The notes: generated by a model from the letters alone, not told the origin. 30,459 nucleotides of DNA from UBA2450 sp045132035 (GCA_045132035.1 JBGURM010000009.1:1-30459); one strand, 5' to 3'. Positions 16,880 through 24,909 are shown, counted from the stretch's first letter. Program-made: numbers and translations.

Positions 16880-16889
16880 GAGAAAAAAA

Positions 16890-17456
16890 ATGAAACTAGC
16901 AAAAACATTATTTACCTTAGGCGCTTTAGTGTGCTTGGTTGGATGTAACAATTCTCAAGACTTAGGACCAAACAAAGCATACGAAGATTTCAAACGCCAA
17001 TCACAAACAAACGAAGCCAAAACACAACCATACAACAAAGCAGTGTTAACTTGCTCATATGTAGAAGTTGGTGGCGCACGCGGAATTGATAATGAATCAT
17101 ACATTCTTGATGCTGGAGTTTGGACTCCAGTAGGTGCGTACCAAGACTATAAAGATTATTTATCTATTAAAGGAAGCGCCTTGCAAGATCCAATCGATGA
17201 ATATAAAAGAATGGCAAGCGAAGCAACAAAGAAAGATCCTCAAGCAGAATCAATTTACTCAAGCGCATATTCTTCATCAGATCATAAATGCTCAGCGGAA
17301 TTTGAAATCACCATTGAATCTAACGTTGCTGGTTTCCAACAATATAAAGCATATTCCTTCAATGAATATGGCTTGTTAGCGTCATATGATCAAGAAGAAA
17401 CCGGCAAAACAAAATTAACAATTACAATTGCTTATAGCGTCACTGCTGTTGCGTAA
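16890..17456 (+). CDS. Small lipoprotein, paralogue of the preceding gene
   Basis: 188 residues with lipobox LVGC (Cys19). The start has a purine-rich AGGAG site 8 nt upstream. The mature part is polar, with many Lys, Glu, Tyr and Ser; I recognise no domain. It lies 10 bp after 16322-16879 and ends before a clear terminator (17484-17503), so the two form an operon. Similar size, similar signal and a shared C-terminal FNE-x-G pattern argue that they arose by duplication. They could be paired surface proteins. Confidence 0.7.
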   Translation: MKLAKTLFTLGALVCLVGCNNSQDLGPNKAYEDFKRQSQTNEAKTQPYNKAVLTCSYVEVGGARGIDNESYILDAGVWTPVGAYQDYKDYLSIKGSALQDPIDEYKRMASEATKKDPQAESIYSSAYSSSDHKCSAEFEITIESNVAGFQQYKAYSFNEYGLLASYDQEETGKTKLTITIAYSVTAVA

Positions 17457-17483
17457 GCAATAAGCTGATTAAATAAGAGAAGT

Positions 17484-17503
17484 CCTGATTTATCAGGTTT
17501 TTT
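17484..17503 (+). terminator. Terminator of the lipoprotein pair
   Basis: CCTGA-TTTA-TCAGG followed by six T. Confidence 0.8.
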
Positions 17504-17629
17504 CTTTAAATGTTCTCTATTTTTATCCGTTTTGCAATCTTTGCAAGTACGAAACCAGACTCTTGCTGGACCAAAAAGAGACGTTTGTAGATCCAGATTT
17601 TTGGCAATTAAAATGATGAGGCGATTACC

Positions 17630-17658
17630 TGTGACACTTTTGTGGCAACCTTTTTGAT
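17630..17658 (+). promoter_or_regulatory. Direct-repeat promoter of the precursor gene at 17689
   Basis: TGTGACA-CTTT-TGTGGCA (17630-17647), 5 nt, TTTGAT (17653-17658). The order of the GA and GG half-sites is swapped relative to most copies, which supports a direct repeat rather than a palindrome. Confidence 0.75.
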
Positions 17659-17688
17659 AAAATATATTTACTAGAGGAGATATTTGAT

Positions 17689-17985
17689 ATGAATAGAGAA
17701 GATTTATTAAAAAACTTAACCAAAGAGCAAATTAAGAAAGTTAAAACGTGCAAGAACCAAGATGAAATATTAAGACTTGCTAAAGAAGAAGGCATTCAAC
17801 TTACTGAAGAGCAATTACAAGCTGTCAATGGTGGCGGATGTAACTCTGCAGAAAAGCCAACGCATTGTCCAAGATGTAATTCCACAAATATTCGCGTCGA
17901 AAGTGAAAAGCACGAATACACTTTTACCGATTATTTTTATAAATGCAAATGTAAAGACTGCTACTATAAGTGGAACGCTGAATAA
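17689..17985 (+). CDS. Nif11-leader zinc-ribbon precursor peptide, only plus-strand copy
   Basis: 98 residues with an AGAGGAGA site. The leader is the most divergent one (MNREDLLKNLTKEQIKKVKT-C) and ends VNGGG (46-50). The core has Cys51, CPRC (60-63), Cys86 and CKDC (88-91), with the ending CYYKWNAE in which Tyr replaces the Gly after the last pair. His59 directly precedes the first pair. It converges on the gene at 18143-18424. Its presence on the other strand with its own promoter and terminator shows that the unit moves or inverts as a complete cassette. Confidence 0.85.
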   Translation: MNREDLLKNLTKEQIKKVKTCKNQDEILRLAKEEGIQLTEEQLQAVNGGGCNSAEKPTHCPRCNSTNIRVESEKHEYTFTDYFYKCKCKDCYYKWNAE

Positions 17986-18006
17986 TAAAATTAATAAGTA
18001 AAGTAA

Positions 18007-18034
18007 ATAGAGGTGAATATTCATCTCTATTTTT
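18007..18034 (+). terminator. Terminator of the plus-strand precursor gene
   Basis: ATAGAG...CTCTAT with an inner TGAATATTCA palindrome, followed by TTTT. Confidence 0.75.
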
Positions 18035-18085
18035 CAATTAATCTCCATTCGTAAGTATGTCGTGTTTTTAAGCTTTCGCGGACAA

Positions 18086-18111
18086 GAAAAACCGAGTTTT
18101 TTACACCCGGT
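18086..18111 (-). terminator. CCGAG-type terminator of the gene at 18143
   Basis: On the minus strand ACCGGG-TGTAAAAAA-CTCGGT and a T-run; a diverged version of the hairpin at 13216. Confidence 0.7.
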
Positions 18112-18142
18112 ATTTCAATTGATTCAATTTAAAAATAGCAAC

Positions 18143-18424
18143 TTAGTTGTTACGGTTCATTTCAAATTCTCTGCCACAATCTTTGCACTTAAAGACGATT
18201 TTATTACCAGGGTATTTGCTTTTAACATTAGAACTTTTGCAGTATGGGCATGGCGGACAATTATCTGTGTTAGAGCACGCTCCACCATTAACAGCTTCTA
18301 GTTGTTCTTCGTTTAATTCAATACCTTCTGCTTTTGCTAACGCTAATAGTTCTTCATGGCTAGTGCATGCTTTAGCTTTAGCGATTTGTTCATCGGTTAA
18401 TCCTTTTAATAAATCTTTTTTCAT
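18143..18424 (-). CDS. Nif11-leader zinc-ribbon precursor peptide
   Basis: 93 residues from the ATG at 18424 (AAAGGAGA 10 nt upstream); the open frame to 18589 crosses the promoter and is not coding. The leader ends VNGG (45-48). The core opens ACSNTDNCPPCPYC: Cys50, Cys56, CPYC (59-62) and CKDC (80-83), so an extra CxxC is stacked before the first pair. The end is basic (MNRNN). The 5' untranslated stretch is identical to that of the gene at 26148, and both leaders begin MKKDLLKGLTDEQIA. Confidence 0.85.
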   Translation of the reverse strand: MKKDLLKGLTDEQIAKAKACTSHEELLALAKAEGIELNEEQLEAVNGGACSNTDNCPPCPYCKSSNVKSKYPGNKIVFKCKDCGREFEMNRNN

Positions 18425-18455
18425 GTTCAAAGTTCTCCTTTGTTGGTTATATGTT

Positions 18456-18484
18456 AGCAAACTCTTTGTCACAGAAGTGCCACA
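18456..18484 (-). promoter_or_regulatory. Direct-repeat promoter of the gene at 18143 (weak -10)
   Basis: On the minus strand TGTGGCA-CTTC-TGTGACA (18484-18467), 5 nt, TTTGCT (18461-18456). The repeat is intact but the -10 box is poor. Confidence 0.6.
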
Positions 18485-18487
18485 AAA

Positions 18488-18510
18488 TAAAAAGACCTCA
18501 ATAGAGGCCT
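18488..18510 (-). terminator. Array-type terminator after rhuM
   Basis: On the minus strand AGGCCTC-TATT-GAGGTCT and TTTTTA. It ends the RhuM gene and shares sequence with the terminators at 12132, 13929 and 26493. Confidence 0.8.
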
Positions 18511-18592
18511 GATCTGTGCTAGATAAGTCATTTTGTCTAATTTTGATTGAGTCTATAATATTACATTCTTCGCTTATACTTAAGTGCATATA

Positions 18593-19627
18593 TTATTTCT
18601 TTTTATCGACAACTGGTATTTCTTCAATTTTTGAATTTTCGATAAATAAATCGTAATCAGATATAAGTCTTTCTTCTTGAATAATTTGATATTTCTCAAA
18701 TTCACTTAACGCAAATTTTTCTGCTACTTCTCTCGAAACTTTTCCTGGATTATCTAGCACTTCCCTACCACTTAATTGAAGCAAAATATTAAGTCTCTTG
18801 ATGTAATCATCCATCGTAAGTGGAATATGTCTTCTTGCCATATCTTCTCCAAAATCCAAAAACATGCTTACCAATAACGACAACGAAGTTAATTCTTCTT
18901 TTTCTAAATAGTTCTTTGCGATAACAACATCGCTTCTATGAATTCTTCCTTGCGGCGCATTATTCCAAGTTTTTAACCCCATATGATCTTTTGTTGCATC
19001 TGCACGATTCTTTATAATTTCAGGAGCGGTATTGCCTGAAACAGCATAATGCAATTTGTTTTGTACTGTTTTAAAGAACTCAAACGTTCTATCGTCTTGA
19101 TTGTCATAATCAATTGCAGTAGCAAATAAATCAGTGACTTTTTGATATAATCTTCTTTCACTTAAACGGATAAGTCTAATCTCTTCAAGAAGTTCATCAT
19201 AATAATCCTTTGTTAAATAAGCCCCATTGGCTAATCTAACGTTATCCAAGGCATAGCCTTTAATAGTATAGTTTTTAAGAATATTTATTGCCCAGTTCCT
19301 AAACTCCGTTGCTTTAGTGGAATTAACTCTAAAACCAACCGCGATGACCATTTGAAGTGAATAAAAGTTAATGTTTCTCTCTATTTGTCTATTGCCCTCA
19401 GTTTGAACTAATCTAAAAATTTGATGAGTTGACTTTTCATCTAATTCATTAGATGAGTAGATCTGATTAATATGGTAACTGACATTATTAGGTTCACAAT
19501 CGAATAAGTCAGCAATAGATTTTTGTGTAAGCCAAAGGTTGTCATCTTCAATTACTGATGCCACCGTATTTTCTTTTGATTGATATGTAAATATAAGTGA
19601 TTCAACCAACGCGATTTTATTCTTCAT
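18593..19627 (-). CDS. rhuM: RhuM family protein
   Basis: 344 residues. The N-terminal part has the RhuM signature: LWLTQKSIADLF, a winged-helix-like DNA-binding segment near residues 30-45, then STHQIFRLVQTEGNRQIER and FYSLQMVIAVGFRVNS-x-ATEFRNWA (about 85-115). RhuM-type proteins are common near mobile DNA, restriction systems and Fic-like genes; they were named from a Salmonella pathogenicity island and their biochemistry is unclear. The length is usual for the family. It has its own strong promoter (19648-19676) and a good AAGGAG site. Its position between precursor cassettes and a toxin-antitoxin operon fits an accessory region. Confidence 0.85.
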   Translation of the reverse strand: MKNKIALVESLIFTYQSKENTVASVIEDDNLWLTQKSIADLFDCEPNNVSYHINQIYSSNELDEKSTHQIFRLVQTEGNRQIERNINFYSLQMVIAVGFRVNSTKATEFRNWAINILKNYTIKGYALDNVRLANGAYLTKDYYDELLEEIRLIRLSERRLYQKVTDLFATAIDYDNQDDRTFEFFKTVQNKLHYAVSGNTAPEIIKNRADATKDHMGLKTWNNAPQGRIHRSDVVIAKNYLEKEELTSLSLLVSMFLDFGEDMARRHIPLTMDDYIKRLNILLQLSGREVLDNPGKVSREVAEKFALSEFEKYQIIQEERLISDYDLFIENSKIEEIPVVDKKK

Positions 19628-19647
19628 AACAGTTCTCCTTCATATAT

Positions 19648-19676
19648 ATTATAAAATAATATAACTGAACTATCAA
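19648..19676 (-). promoter_or_regulatory. SigA promoter of rhuM
   Basis: On the minus strand TTGATA (19676-19671), a 17-nt spacer and a perfect TATAAT (19653-19648). Confidence 0.7.
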
Positions 19677-19704
19677 TATATTTGAAAGTTAAAAGATGTA
19701 CAAC

Positions 19705-19730
19705 AAAAAACCGAGATATTTCACTCGGCT
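19705..19730 (-). terminator. CCGAG-type terminator of the toxin-antitoxin operon
   Basis: On the minus strand CCGAG-TGAAATAT-CTCGG followed by six T, directly after the stop of the ParE-GNAT gene. Confidence 0.8.
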
Positions 19731-20566
19731 TATAAATGTTTAATTGCTTTAATGATTTTTCTTTTTCTTCCTTGATATAATCCAATACCTTCATATATCA
19801 ATTCAAATCCGCATTTTTCTAACACTCTTCTGCTGGCTTTATTAGCCGCCAAAGCGATGCCGATTATTTGTTTGAGATTGGTGTTGTTTTTGATGTAATC
19901 CATAAATAGATTAACAGCTTCAGTAGCGTATCCGTTGCCGGTATAAATCTCAGCAATGTGGTAGCCAATTTCCCATCCTTCTTCTATTTTTACAAGTTGG
20001 ACATATCCTAGATTGGCGTTATCTTTCTTTCTAATAACCGCGTAGACAAATGGGCCATCCTCACCATCATAATAATTGATAATTTGGTTAACCACTTCAC
20101 TAGTTTCTTCTAGTGAATTAAACACTTCATCGGGAACAAATTTACGATTATTATCATCTTGCGAGTTTTTATAAACATCATAGTACATTGATTGATTCAT
20201 TCTGACAATTTGTAGTCTATCGTTTTCAATAATGATTTGTTTATTACAAAGAATATCTTTGTTAACGATATTTTTCCAATCTTGATAATGAGATAAGACT
20301 CTTAAAATATAAACACATTTTGCAAGTTCGTTGACTTGATAAATAGCAACGTGATTTACGCAAATAAAATAGTATGCATTTGCATAATCAAAAAAAGAAT
20401 TAGCTATCTTAAGTCCGCTATAAGGGAAAACTTCTAATTGTTCGAATCTATCAAATATTTTAAGGATATATTGTTTAGCATTTTCTAAATTATCTTTAGC
20501 AATAAAAAGTTTAATGTTTTCAAGATCAGAAAAAGCACTATCGGTGATAATGATTTTATATGTCAT
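19730..20566 (-). CDS. ParE/RelE-like toxin domain fused to a GNAT acetyltransferase
   Basis: 278 residues in two parts. Residues 1-105 look like a RelE/ParE toxin: MTYKIIITDSAFSDLENI, a helical hairpin, FPYSGLK and the strand pattern VAIYQVNE...VYILRVLSHYQDW. Residues about 112-278 are a GNAT domain of the RimJ/RimL type: NLGYVQLV, EIGYHIAE, acetyl-CoA loop TGNGYATEA (about 225-233) and ANKASRRVLEKCGFE. ParE toxins act on gyrase and RelE toxins cut mRNA; GNAT toxins acetylate aminoacyl-tRNA. Which activity survives here is unknown. It overlaps the antitoxin gene by 4 bp (ATGA), so both are cotranslated. A simple read-through fusion of neighbours is also possible, but the frame is intact and no stop separates the parts. 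Confidence 0.75.
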   Translation of the reverse strand: MTYKIIITDSAFSDLENIKLFIAKDNLENAKQYILKIFDRFEQLEVFPYSGLKIANSFFDYANAYYFICVNHVAIYQVNELAKCVYILRVLSHYQDWKNIVNKDILCNKQIIIENDRLQIVRMNQSMYYDVYKNSQDDNNRKFVPDEVFNSLEETSEVVNQIINYYDGEDGPFVYAVIRKKDNANLGYVQLVKIEEGWEIGYHIAEIYTGNGYATEAVNLFMDYIKNNTNLKQIIGIALAANKASRRVLEKCGFELIYEGIGLYQGRKRKIIKAIKHL

Positions 20567-20811
20567 AGTAATTTCTTTTTAGCGTCTTCTAAAGACATAG
20601 TTCTTCCAGCACTAACATCCGCTATGCCTTGGTTTATTTCTTGCATCAATTTGATTGTTTGATAAAGTTCATCTAAAACATTTGAATCAATGATTGCAGT
20701 ATCTTCTCTGCCATTAACCGTTATATAAACTGGTTGGCCAGTAGTTTTACATAGTTCGCTTATTTCTTTATATCTATTTCTTAAATCCGCACTAGGTCTG
20801 ATAATCGCCAT
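20563..20811 (-). CDS. Phd/YefM family antitoxin
   Basis: 82 residues. MAIIRPSADLRNRYKEISEL and then QPVYITVNGREDTAII (about 27-42) is the Phd/YefM fold, in which the N-terminal half dimerises and binds the operator. The C-terminal part (MQEINQGIADVSAGRTMSLEDAKKKLL in outline, about 56-82) is the flexible toxin-wrapping tail. The length is typical. It stands first in the operon, as is usual for type II systems, and the TGA stop overlaps the toxin ATG. Autorepression is likely through the tandem repeat at 20824-20845. Confidence 0.85.
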   Translation of the reverse strand: MAIIRPSADLRNRYKEISELCKTTGQPVYITVNGREDTAIIDSNVLDELYQTIKLMQEINQGIADVSAGRTMSLEDAKKKLL

Positions 20812-20823
20812 AAATATACCTCT

Positions 20824-20845
20824 TTATATCATAATTATATCATAA
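20824..20845 (-). promoter_or_regulatory. Tandem 11-bp repeat over the antitoxin promoter
   Basis: TTATATCATAA occurs twice head to tail (20824-20834, 20835-20845), 13 bp upstream of the start codon. On the minus strand it contains TATAAT (20839-20834). The repeat over the -10 region is a likely binding site for antitoxin autorepression. Confidence 0.5.
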
Positions 20846-20865
20846 ACAGATGTTTTCTAAAGATT

Positions 20866-20888
20866 TAAAAAGTCGCTTTTACACGACT
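20866..20888. terminator. Weak hairpin upstream of the antitoxin gene
   Basis: AGTCG (20871-20875) pairs with CGACT (20884-20888). There is a short T-run on the minus strand. No minus-strand gene precedes it, so it may be a relic or end an unseen RNA. Confidence 0.35.
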
Positions 20889-21282
20889 CTTATTTGTTTA
20901 AGTTAACAATTGCATTAACTTTTATGAAAAAAATATATCGTAGCGTTATCAAGTTTCTTTTATATGTTTTTATCTTTTATTTTTTAGTTTAGAGGGATAT
21001 ATCCTCTAAAACATCATTCATACTTTAATGATATAGCAAATAAGATTACTCTAATATGAATATTTAAAAAATTTGAGGTATTTGTATTTAAATAAGAAAT
21101 AATTAAAAGAAACGCACCGCATGGCTCGAATACGAGTAAACAAAAGAAAAAGAACACAGAGCCAAGCGATGAAACTATTGTAGATATATAATTCGGTAAG
21201 ATGGAGTAGATAGGTTTTTTGTTGATACAGCCTTTATCTTTCTTAAATTGAAATCTATAATGTACCTAAGGAGAGCTTTATT
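20889..21282. other. Non-coding gap with two hairpins
   Basis: No convincing gene is seen. TTTAGAGG (20988-20995) pairs with CCTCTAAA (21003-21010). CGC-A-TGGCTC (21118-21127) pairs with GAGCCA-A-GCG (21159-21168) around a purine-rich 31-nt loop. A 20-codon frame starts at 21121 (MARIRVNKRKRTQSQAMKLL) but has no ribosome site. A TATAAT box at 21256-21261 precedes the Sel1-like gene. The GC-richer stretch 21111-21215 stands out from its AT-rich surroundings and may be a structured RNA or leader. Confidence 0.4.
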
Positions 21283-21690
21283 ATGTCATTTTATTTCTCT
21301 AGATCTGAATGGGATCATTATTCTGAATTATATTCTGCAGGCGCAAATACCCAAGAAATGTTGGAATATTTTGAAAAAGTAGCGGCTTTTTGTACTGATA
21401 CAAATCTCAAAGTAACCGCACATTTACGTGTGGCTTACTTACAATTTGATAGAGGGAATACAAGTGCTGCTAAAATTGGCTATCTTCTCGTTATTGAGTA
21501 TCGCGATAATTATGCAGTAGATAGAAATGTTATTGGTACTGCTTGTAATAACCTCGCCTATATGTATCGATATGGAATCGGAGTAGATCTATGGCGAGAA
21601 AGAGCGGTGGAATTATATCGTATGGGTATTAAATATGCCGACAACCAACGCTGCAAAAATGCCCTTAGAGAAATGGGTGAAACATATTAA
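21283..21690 (+). CDS. Sel1/TPR-like repeat protein
   Basis: 135 residues, all-helical, no signal peptide. The motif ACNNLAYMYRYGIGVDLWRERAVELYRMGIKYAD in outline (about residues 86-120) is a Sel1-type repeat; upstream helices (EMLEYFEKVAAFC, AHLRVAYLQFDRGNTSAA) look like degenerate TPR units. Such repeats mediate protein-protein contact, and no partner is obvious nearby. It has a good AAGGAGAG site and its own bidirectional terminator. The intact end suggests a complete short gene, though it could be a shortened relative of longer Sel1 proteins. Confidence 0.6.
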   Translation: MSFYFSRSEWDHYSELYSAGANTQEMLEYFEKVAAFCTDTNLKVTAHLRVAYLQFDRGNTSAAKIGYLLVIEYRDNYAVDRNVIGTACNNLAYMYRYGIGVDLWRERAVELYRMGIKYADNQRCKNALREMGETY

Positions 21691-21703
21691 TAAAAATAGA
21701 TAA

Positions 21704-21734
21704 AAACAAGTAGTAATATACTACTTGTTTTTTT
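21704..21734. terminator. Bidirectional terminator between the Sel1-like gene and glmS
   Basis: AAACAAGTAGTA (21704-21715) pairs with TACTACTTGTTT (21719-21730), a 12-bp stem with loop ATA. There are seven T on the plus side and an A-rich stretch on the other. Confidence 0.9.
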
Positions 21735-21759
21735 ATGTCCGTTTTATATTTTCTAATCA

Positions 21760-23538
21760 CTATTCAACAGTTACACTCTTAGCGAGGTTTCTTGGTTTAT
21801 CAACATTTAAACCTTTCGCTAAAGAAACGTAATAAGCTAAATAAAAGGCAATAGAAGAAATAGCAATACTTGATAAATAATAAGCGTAATCCTTTACGAT
21901 TATCGTGTCTTCAGGAGCGCTCAACTCTTTTGTTGAGATAACATAAACCTTTGCTCCTCTAGTTTTTACCTCTTCAATATTTCCCCTCATAGAAGAGGCT
22001 GTATCTGGATCAGTAATAAAAACAATTACTGGTAATCCTTCTTCAATTAAAGCAATCGGACCATGCTTTAATTCTCCTCCAGGAACCGCTTCCGAATGAA
22101 TATAGCTAATTTCTTTAAGCTTTAACGAAGCTTCTAAGGACAAAAAATAATCGAAACTACGACCGAGATAGAAGATGTTCTTTTTCGCCATTAACTCTTT
22201 AGCAACCTTCATAATTTTTGGTTTGTAGTTATCTTGGATATCATTAACAACATTGATCGCTTGCCTTAAATCATCGATAACTGATTTATCATTAATAAGC
22301 GAAGCGGATAACATCGCTAATAAGGCTACCTGAGCAGCATATGCTTTTGTAGAAGCAACTGAAACTTCGACTCCACTATGAAGAAGCAAAGAATAATCAC
22401 ATTGCCTATCTAAAGTAGAACCACCAGTATTAGTAATAACTAAGTTTTTTAAATTGTGTTCTTTAATAATTTTTAAACAATGAATTAAATCTGCGGTTTC
22501 TCCTGATTGAGAAATCATAATGATAAATGGTTTAACACCAGGATAAGTCGGATGAAAAGCCCACTCAGAAGCAATGAATCTACTTGTCGATTTGTTATAT
22601 TTTTCAAAATAACGACCACCTACTAGTCCTGCGTGATAAGAAGTTCCACAACCAATAAAAAGAATATGATCTGATTCATTTAAATCTTTGATCAATTCCT
22701 TATTGAATTGGAATTGGTCATCTTGAAAATATGTGTTAATCAAACGATTAACGGTTTGGGGAATTTCCTCAATCTCTTTTAACATGTAGTGAGGGTAACC
22801 CTTTAAATCATGAGAAATCAATTCGATGTCTTTATGAATGGCTTCTTTGTCTATAGGCTTTCCCTGTTCATCATAAATAACCACTTCTTTACTATTGATA
22901 TATCCAAATTCATTATCTTCTAGTTCAATAAACTCATTAGTGTACTCAATCATCGGAGAAGCATCAGACGCGACTAGATTAAAATCTTTCCCCTTCCCCA
23001 CCACTAAAGGGGAGGCTTTCTTTAATATATACAAAGTGTCTTTAATATCATCGGTAAAGAAAGTAATCGCATAACTACCTTTGATAAGAGATTTAACAAT
23101 TTTAATCGTTTCGATGATATCGTTATTATTTAAATAATAATATTCAAGTAGGTTCGCTACCACTTCAGAATCAGTTTCTCCATAAAAACTATAATTCTTT
23201 TTCGTTAAGAAACTTTTCAGTTCTTTATAGTTTTCAATTACTCCGTTATGAACTAAACAAATACGTTGATTAAAAGAGATATGTGGATGAGTATTGAGTT
23301 TTGTTGGTGCCCCATGAGTTGCCCATCTCGTATGACCAATCACAATATTTGTCGTAATCGCATGAGGAACAATAGTCATTAAGTGTTCAACACTACCGAC
23401 ATCTTTATATATCTTTATTCCGCTATTAAAATAAGCGATTCCAGCGGAATCATATCCGCGGTAATCAAGCATCTTTAAACCTTTTGAAACATATTCTTTT
23501 GGATTTTTAAGTCCAACCGAACCAACTATTCCACACAT
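21760..23538 (-). CDS. glmS: Glutamine-fructose-6-phosphate aminotransferase
   Basis: 592 residues, close to the usual 600-610. It converts fructose-6-phosphate and glutamine to glucosamine-6-phosphate, the entry to UDP-GlcNAc and cell-wall synthesis. The N-terminal amidotransferase starts MCGIVG (nucleophile Cys2, N-terminal after Met removal) with HTRWATHG (about 70-77). Two SIS sugar-binding domains follow: GCGTSYHAG, SQSGETAD and later GGELKHGPIALIE. The end DKPRNLAKSVTVE is the conserved C-terminal loop. It lies 5 bp after glnA and probably shares its transcript, so glutamine synthesis and its main sugar-amination use are coupled. There is no glmS ribozyme, because there is no leader. 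Confidence 0.97.
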   Translation of the reverse strand: MCGIVGSVGLKNPKEYVSKGLKMLDYRGYDSAGIAYFNSGIKIYKDVGSVEHLMTIVPHAITTNIVIGHTRWATHGAPTKLNTHPHISFNQRICLVHNGVIENYKELKSFLTKKNYSFYGETDSEVVANLLEYYYLNNNDIIETIKIVKSLIKGSYAITFFTDDIKDTLYILKKASPLVVGKGKDFNLVASDASPMIEYTNEFIELEDNEFGYINSKEVVIYDEQGKPIDKEAIHKDIELISHDLKGYPHYMLKEIEEIPQTVNRLINTYFQDDQFQFNKELIKDLNESDHILFIGCGTSYHAGLVGGRYFEKYNKSTSRFIASEWAFHPTYPGVKPFIIMISQSGETADLIHCLKIIKEHNLKNLVITNTGGSTLDRQCDYSLLLHSGVEVSVASTKAYAAQVALLAMLSASLINDKSVIDDLRQAINVVNDIQDNYKPKIMKVAKELMAKKNIFYLGRSFDYFLSLEASLKLKEISYIHSEAVPGGELKHGPIALIEEGLPVIVFITDPDTASSMRGNIEEVKTRGAKVYVISTKELSAPEDTIIVKDYAYYLSSIAISSIAFYLAYYVSLAKGLNVDKPRNLAKSVTVE

Positions 23539-23543
23539 AAAAT

Positions 23544-24878
23544 CTATCTACCTAAATATTTCTTTAATTCAAATTCACTAACTGTGGTATGGTATTCTTT
23601 CCATTCCTTTTCCTTAGCTTCAATGTATTTAGGAAATAAATGGTCTCCTAAAACTTCCTTTAAAATCTTGCTTGTTTTAAACTCTTCAATCGCTTCATGA
23701 AGTGTTTCTGGTAAACAAGTAATGTTTCTACTTTTAATTTCATCAGATGATAAGTCAAATAAGTTGTCCTTAACTGGAGGGATTATATTCTTTTCATCAA
23801 TATTCTTAATGCCTTCTAATCCACAGGCAAGAATACCCGCTAAAGCGAGATATGGATTAGCACATGGATCAACGTTTCTGAATTCAGTTCTAGTAGCTAA
23901 ACCTCTAGCAGCAGGGATTCTTACTAAAGAACTTCTATTCGCATCACTCCAACAAGCGTATATCGGGGCTTCATAACCACTGACAAGTCGCTTATAAGAA
24001 TTAACGATCGGATTAGTTAATAAAGATAATTCTCTAGCGTGATGTAGGACACCGCTAATCCATTTTTTGCACATACTAGATAATTCCATCGTCGCTTTTG
24101 GATCATAAAACAAATCGCCTTTGTCTTTAGAGTAGAGAGAACAATTTGTATGCATCCCATTACCAGCCTGCCTATTGAGCGGTTTTGGCATAAAACTCGC
24201 TAGATATCCGTTTTTTCTAGCGACCATTTTTACTACTTGTTTAAATGTTTGCACTCTATCGCAAGCAGAAACAACATCTGTATATTTAAAAGTAATCTCA
24301 TTTTGACCAGGACCAACTTCATGGTGACTTGCTTGGACTTCAAATCCCATTTTTTCTAAGACGAGCGCTATTTCTCTTCTTACATCTTCCCCGCCATCAA
24401 AAGGAGATAAATCAAAATAAGATGCACGATCACTACAATTAGTGGATACACTGCCATCACTATTTAATTTGAATAAATAGAATTCTGGTTCAAACCCAAC
24501 ATATAGGTCATCTATTCCCATATCATTCATTTTGCTTACTTCTTTTTTCAAAATATAACGAGGATCCCCAATAAATGGTGTGCCATCAGGCATATAGACA
24601 TCGCAAATAAATCTTGCAACTCCACCGATAGAGCTATCTTCAAACGGCAAAACCAAAAATGTTTTTAAATCTGGGCGAAGATACATGTCTGCTTCTTTGA
24701 TACGAACAAAGCCTTCGATTGACGAGCCATCAAACATAATCTTGTTATCTAAAGCATCATCGATTCGGTTCACTGGTATTTCTACCGCTTTTATATCACC
24801 TAACATATCAGTGAACTGCATACGAATATATGAGATGCCGTCTTGCTTTATGATTTTTTTAATGTCTTCCTTATTCAT
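23544..24878 (-). CDS. glnA: Glutamine synthetase, type I
   Basis: 444 residues from the ATG at 24878 (GGAG upstream), the length of GSI-alpha enzymes such as that of Bacillus; a start at 24932 would cross the promoter. It makes glutamine from glutamate, ammonia and ATP. Motifs: MFDGSSIEGF (about 50-60), EFYLF, HHEVGPGQNEI (metal and ATP site), NRQAGNGMHTN, and RIPAARG with EFRNVDPCANPYLA. No adenylylation insert is visible. It is the first gene of glnA-glmS, with a SigA promoter and a dyad upstream that may be a GlnR-type site. No glnR gene precedes it, unlike Bacillus. Confidence 0.97.
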   Translation of the reverse strand: MNKEDIKKIIKQDGISYIRMQFTDMLGDIKAVEIPVNRIDDALDNKIMFDGSSIEGFVRIKEADMYLRPDLKTFLVLPFEDSSIGGVARFICDVYMPDGTPFIGDPRYILKKEVSKMNDMGIDDLYVGFEPEFYLFKLNSDGSVSTNCSDRASYFDLSPFDGGEDVRREIALVLEKMGFEVQASHHEVGPGQNEITFKYTDVVSACDRVQTFKQVVKMVARKNGYLASFMPKPLNRQAGNGMHTNCSLYSKDKGDLFYDPKATMELSSMCKKWISGVLHHARELSLLTNPIVNSYKRLVSGYEAPIYACWSDANRSSLVRIPAARGLATRTEFRNVDPCANPYLALAGILACGLEGIKNIDEKNIIPPVKDNLFDLSSDEIKSRNITCLPETLHEAIEEFKTSKILKEVLGDHLFPKYIEAKEKEWKEYHTTVSEFELKKYLGR

Positions 24879-24909
24879 AACTATTTTCTCCAAAAAAACA
24901 TGTTTAAAA

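Noticed and set aside
17505..17590. Minus-strand frame with TCKDCK as a precursor remnant
   Set aside because: Only one CxxC is present, no leader or Gly-Gly motif is seen, and the match is too short to trust.
23538..23543. glmS ribozyme/riboswitch
   Set aside because: glmS starts 5 bp after glnA, leaving no room for a leader RNA.
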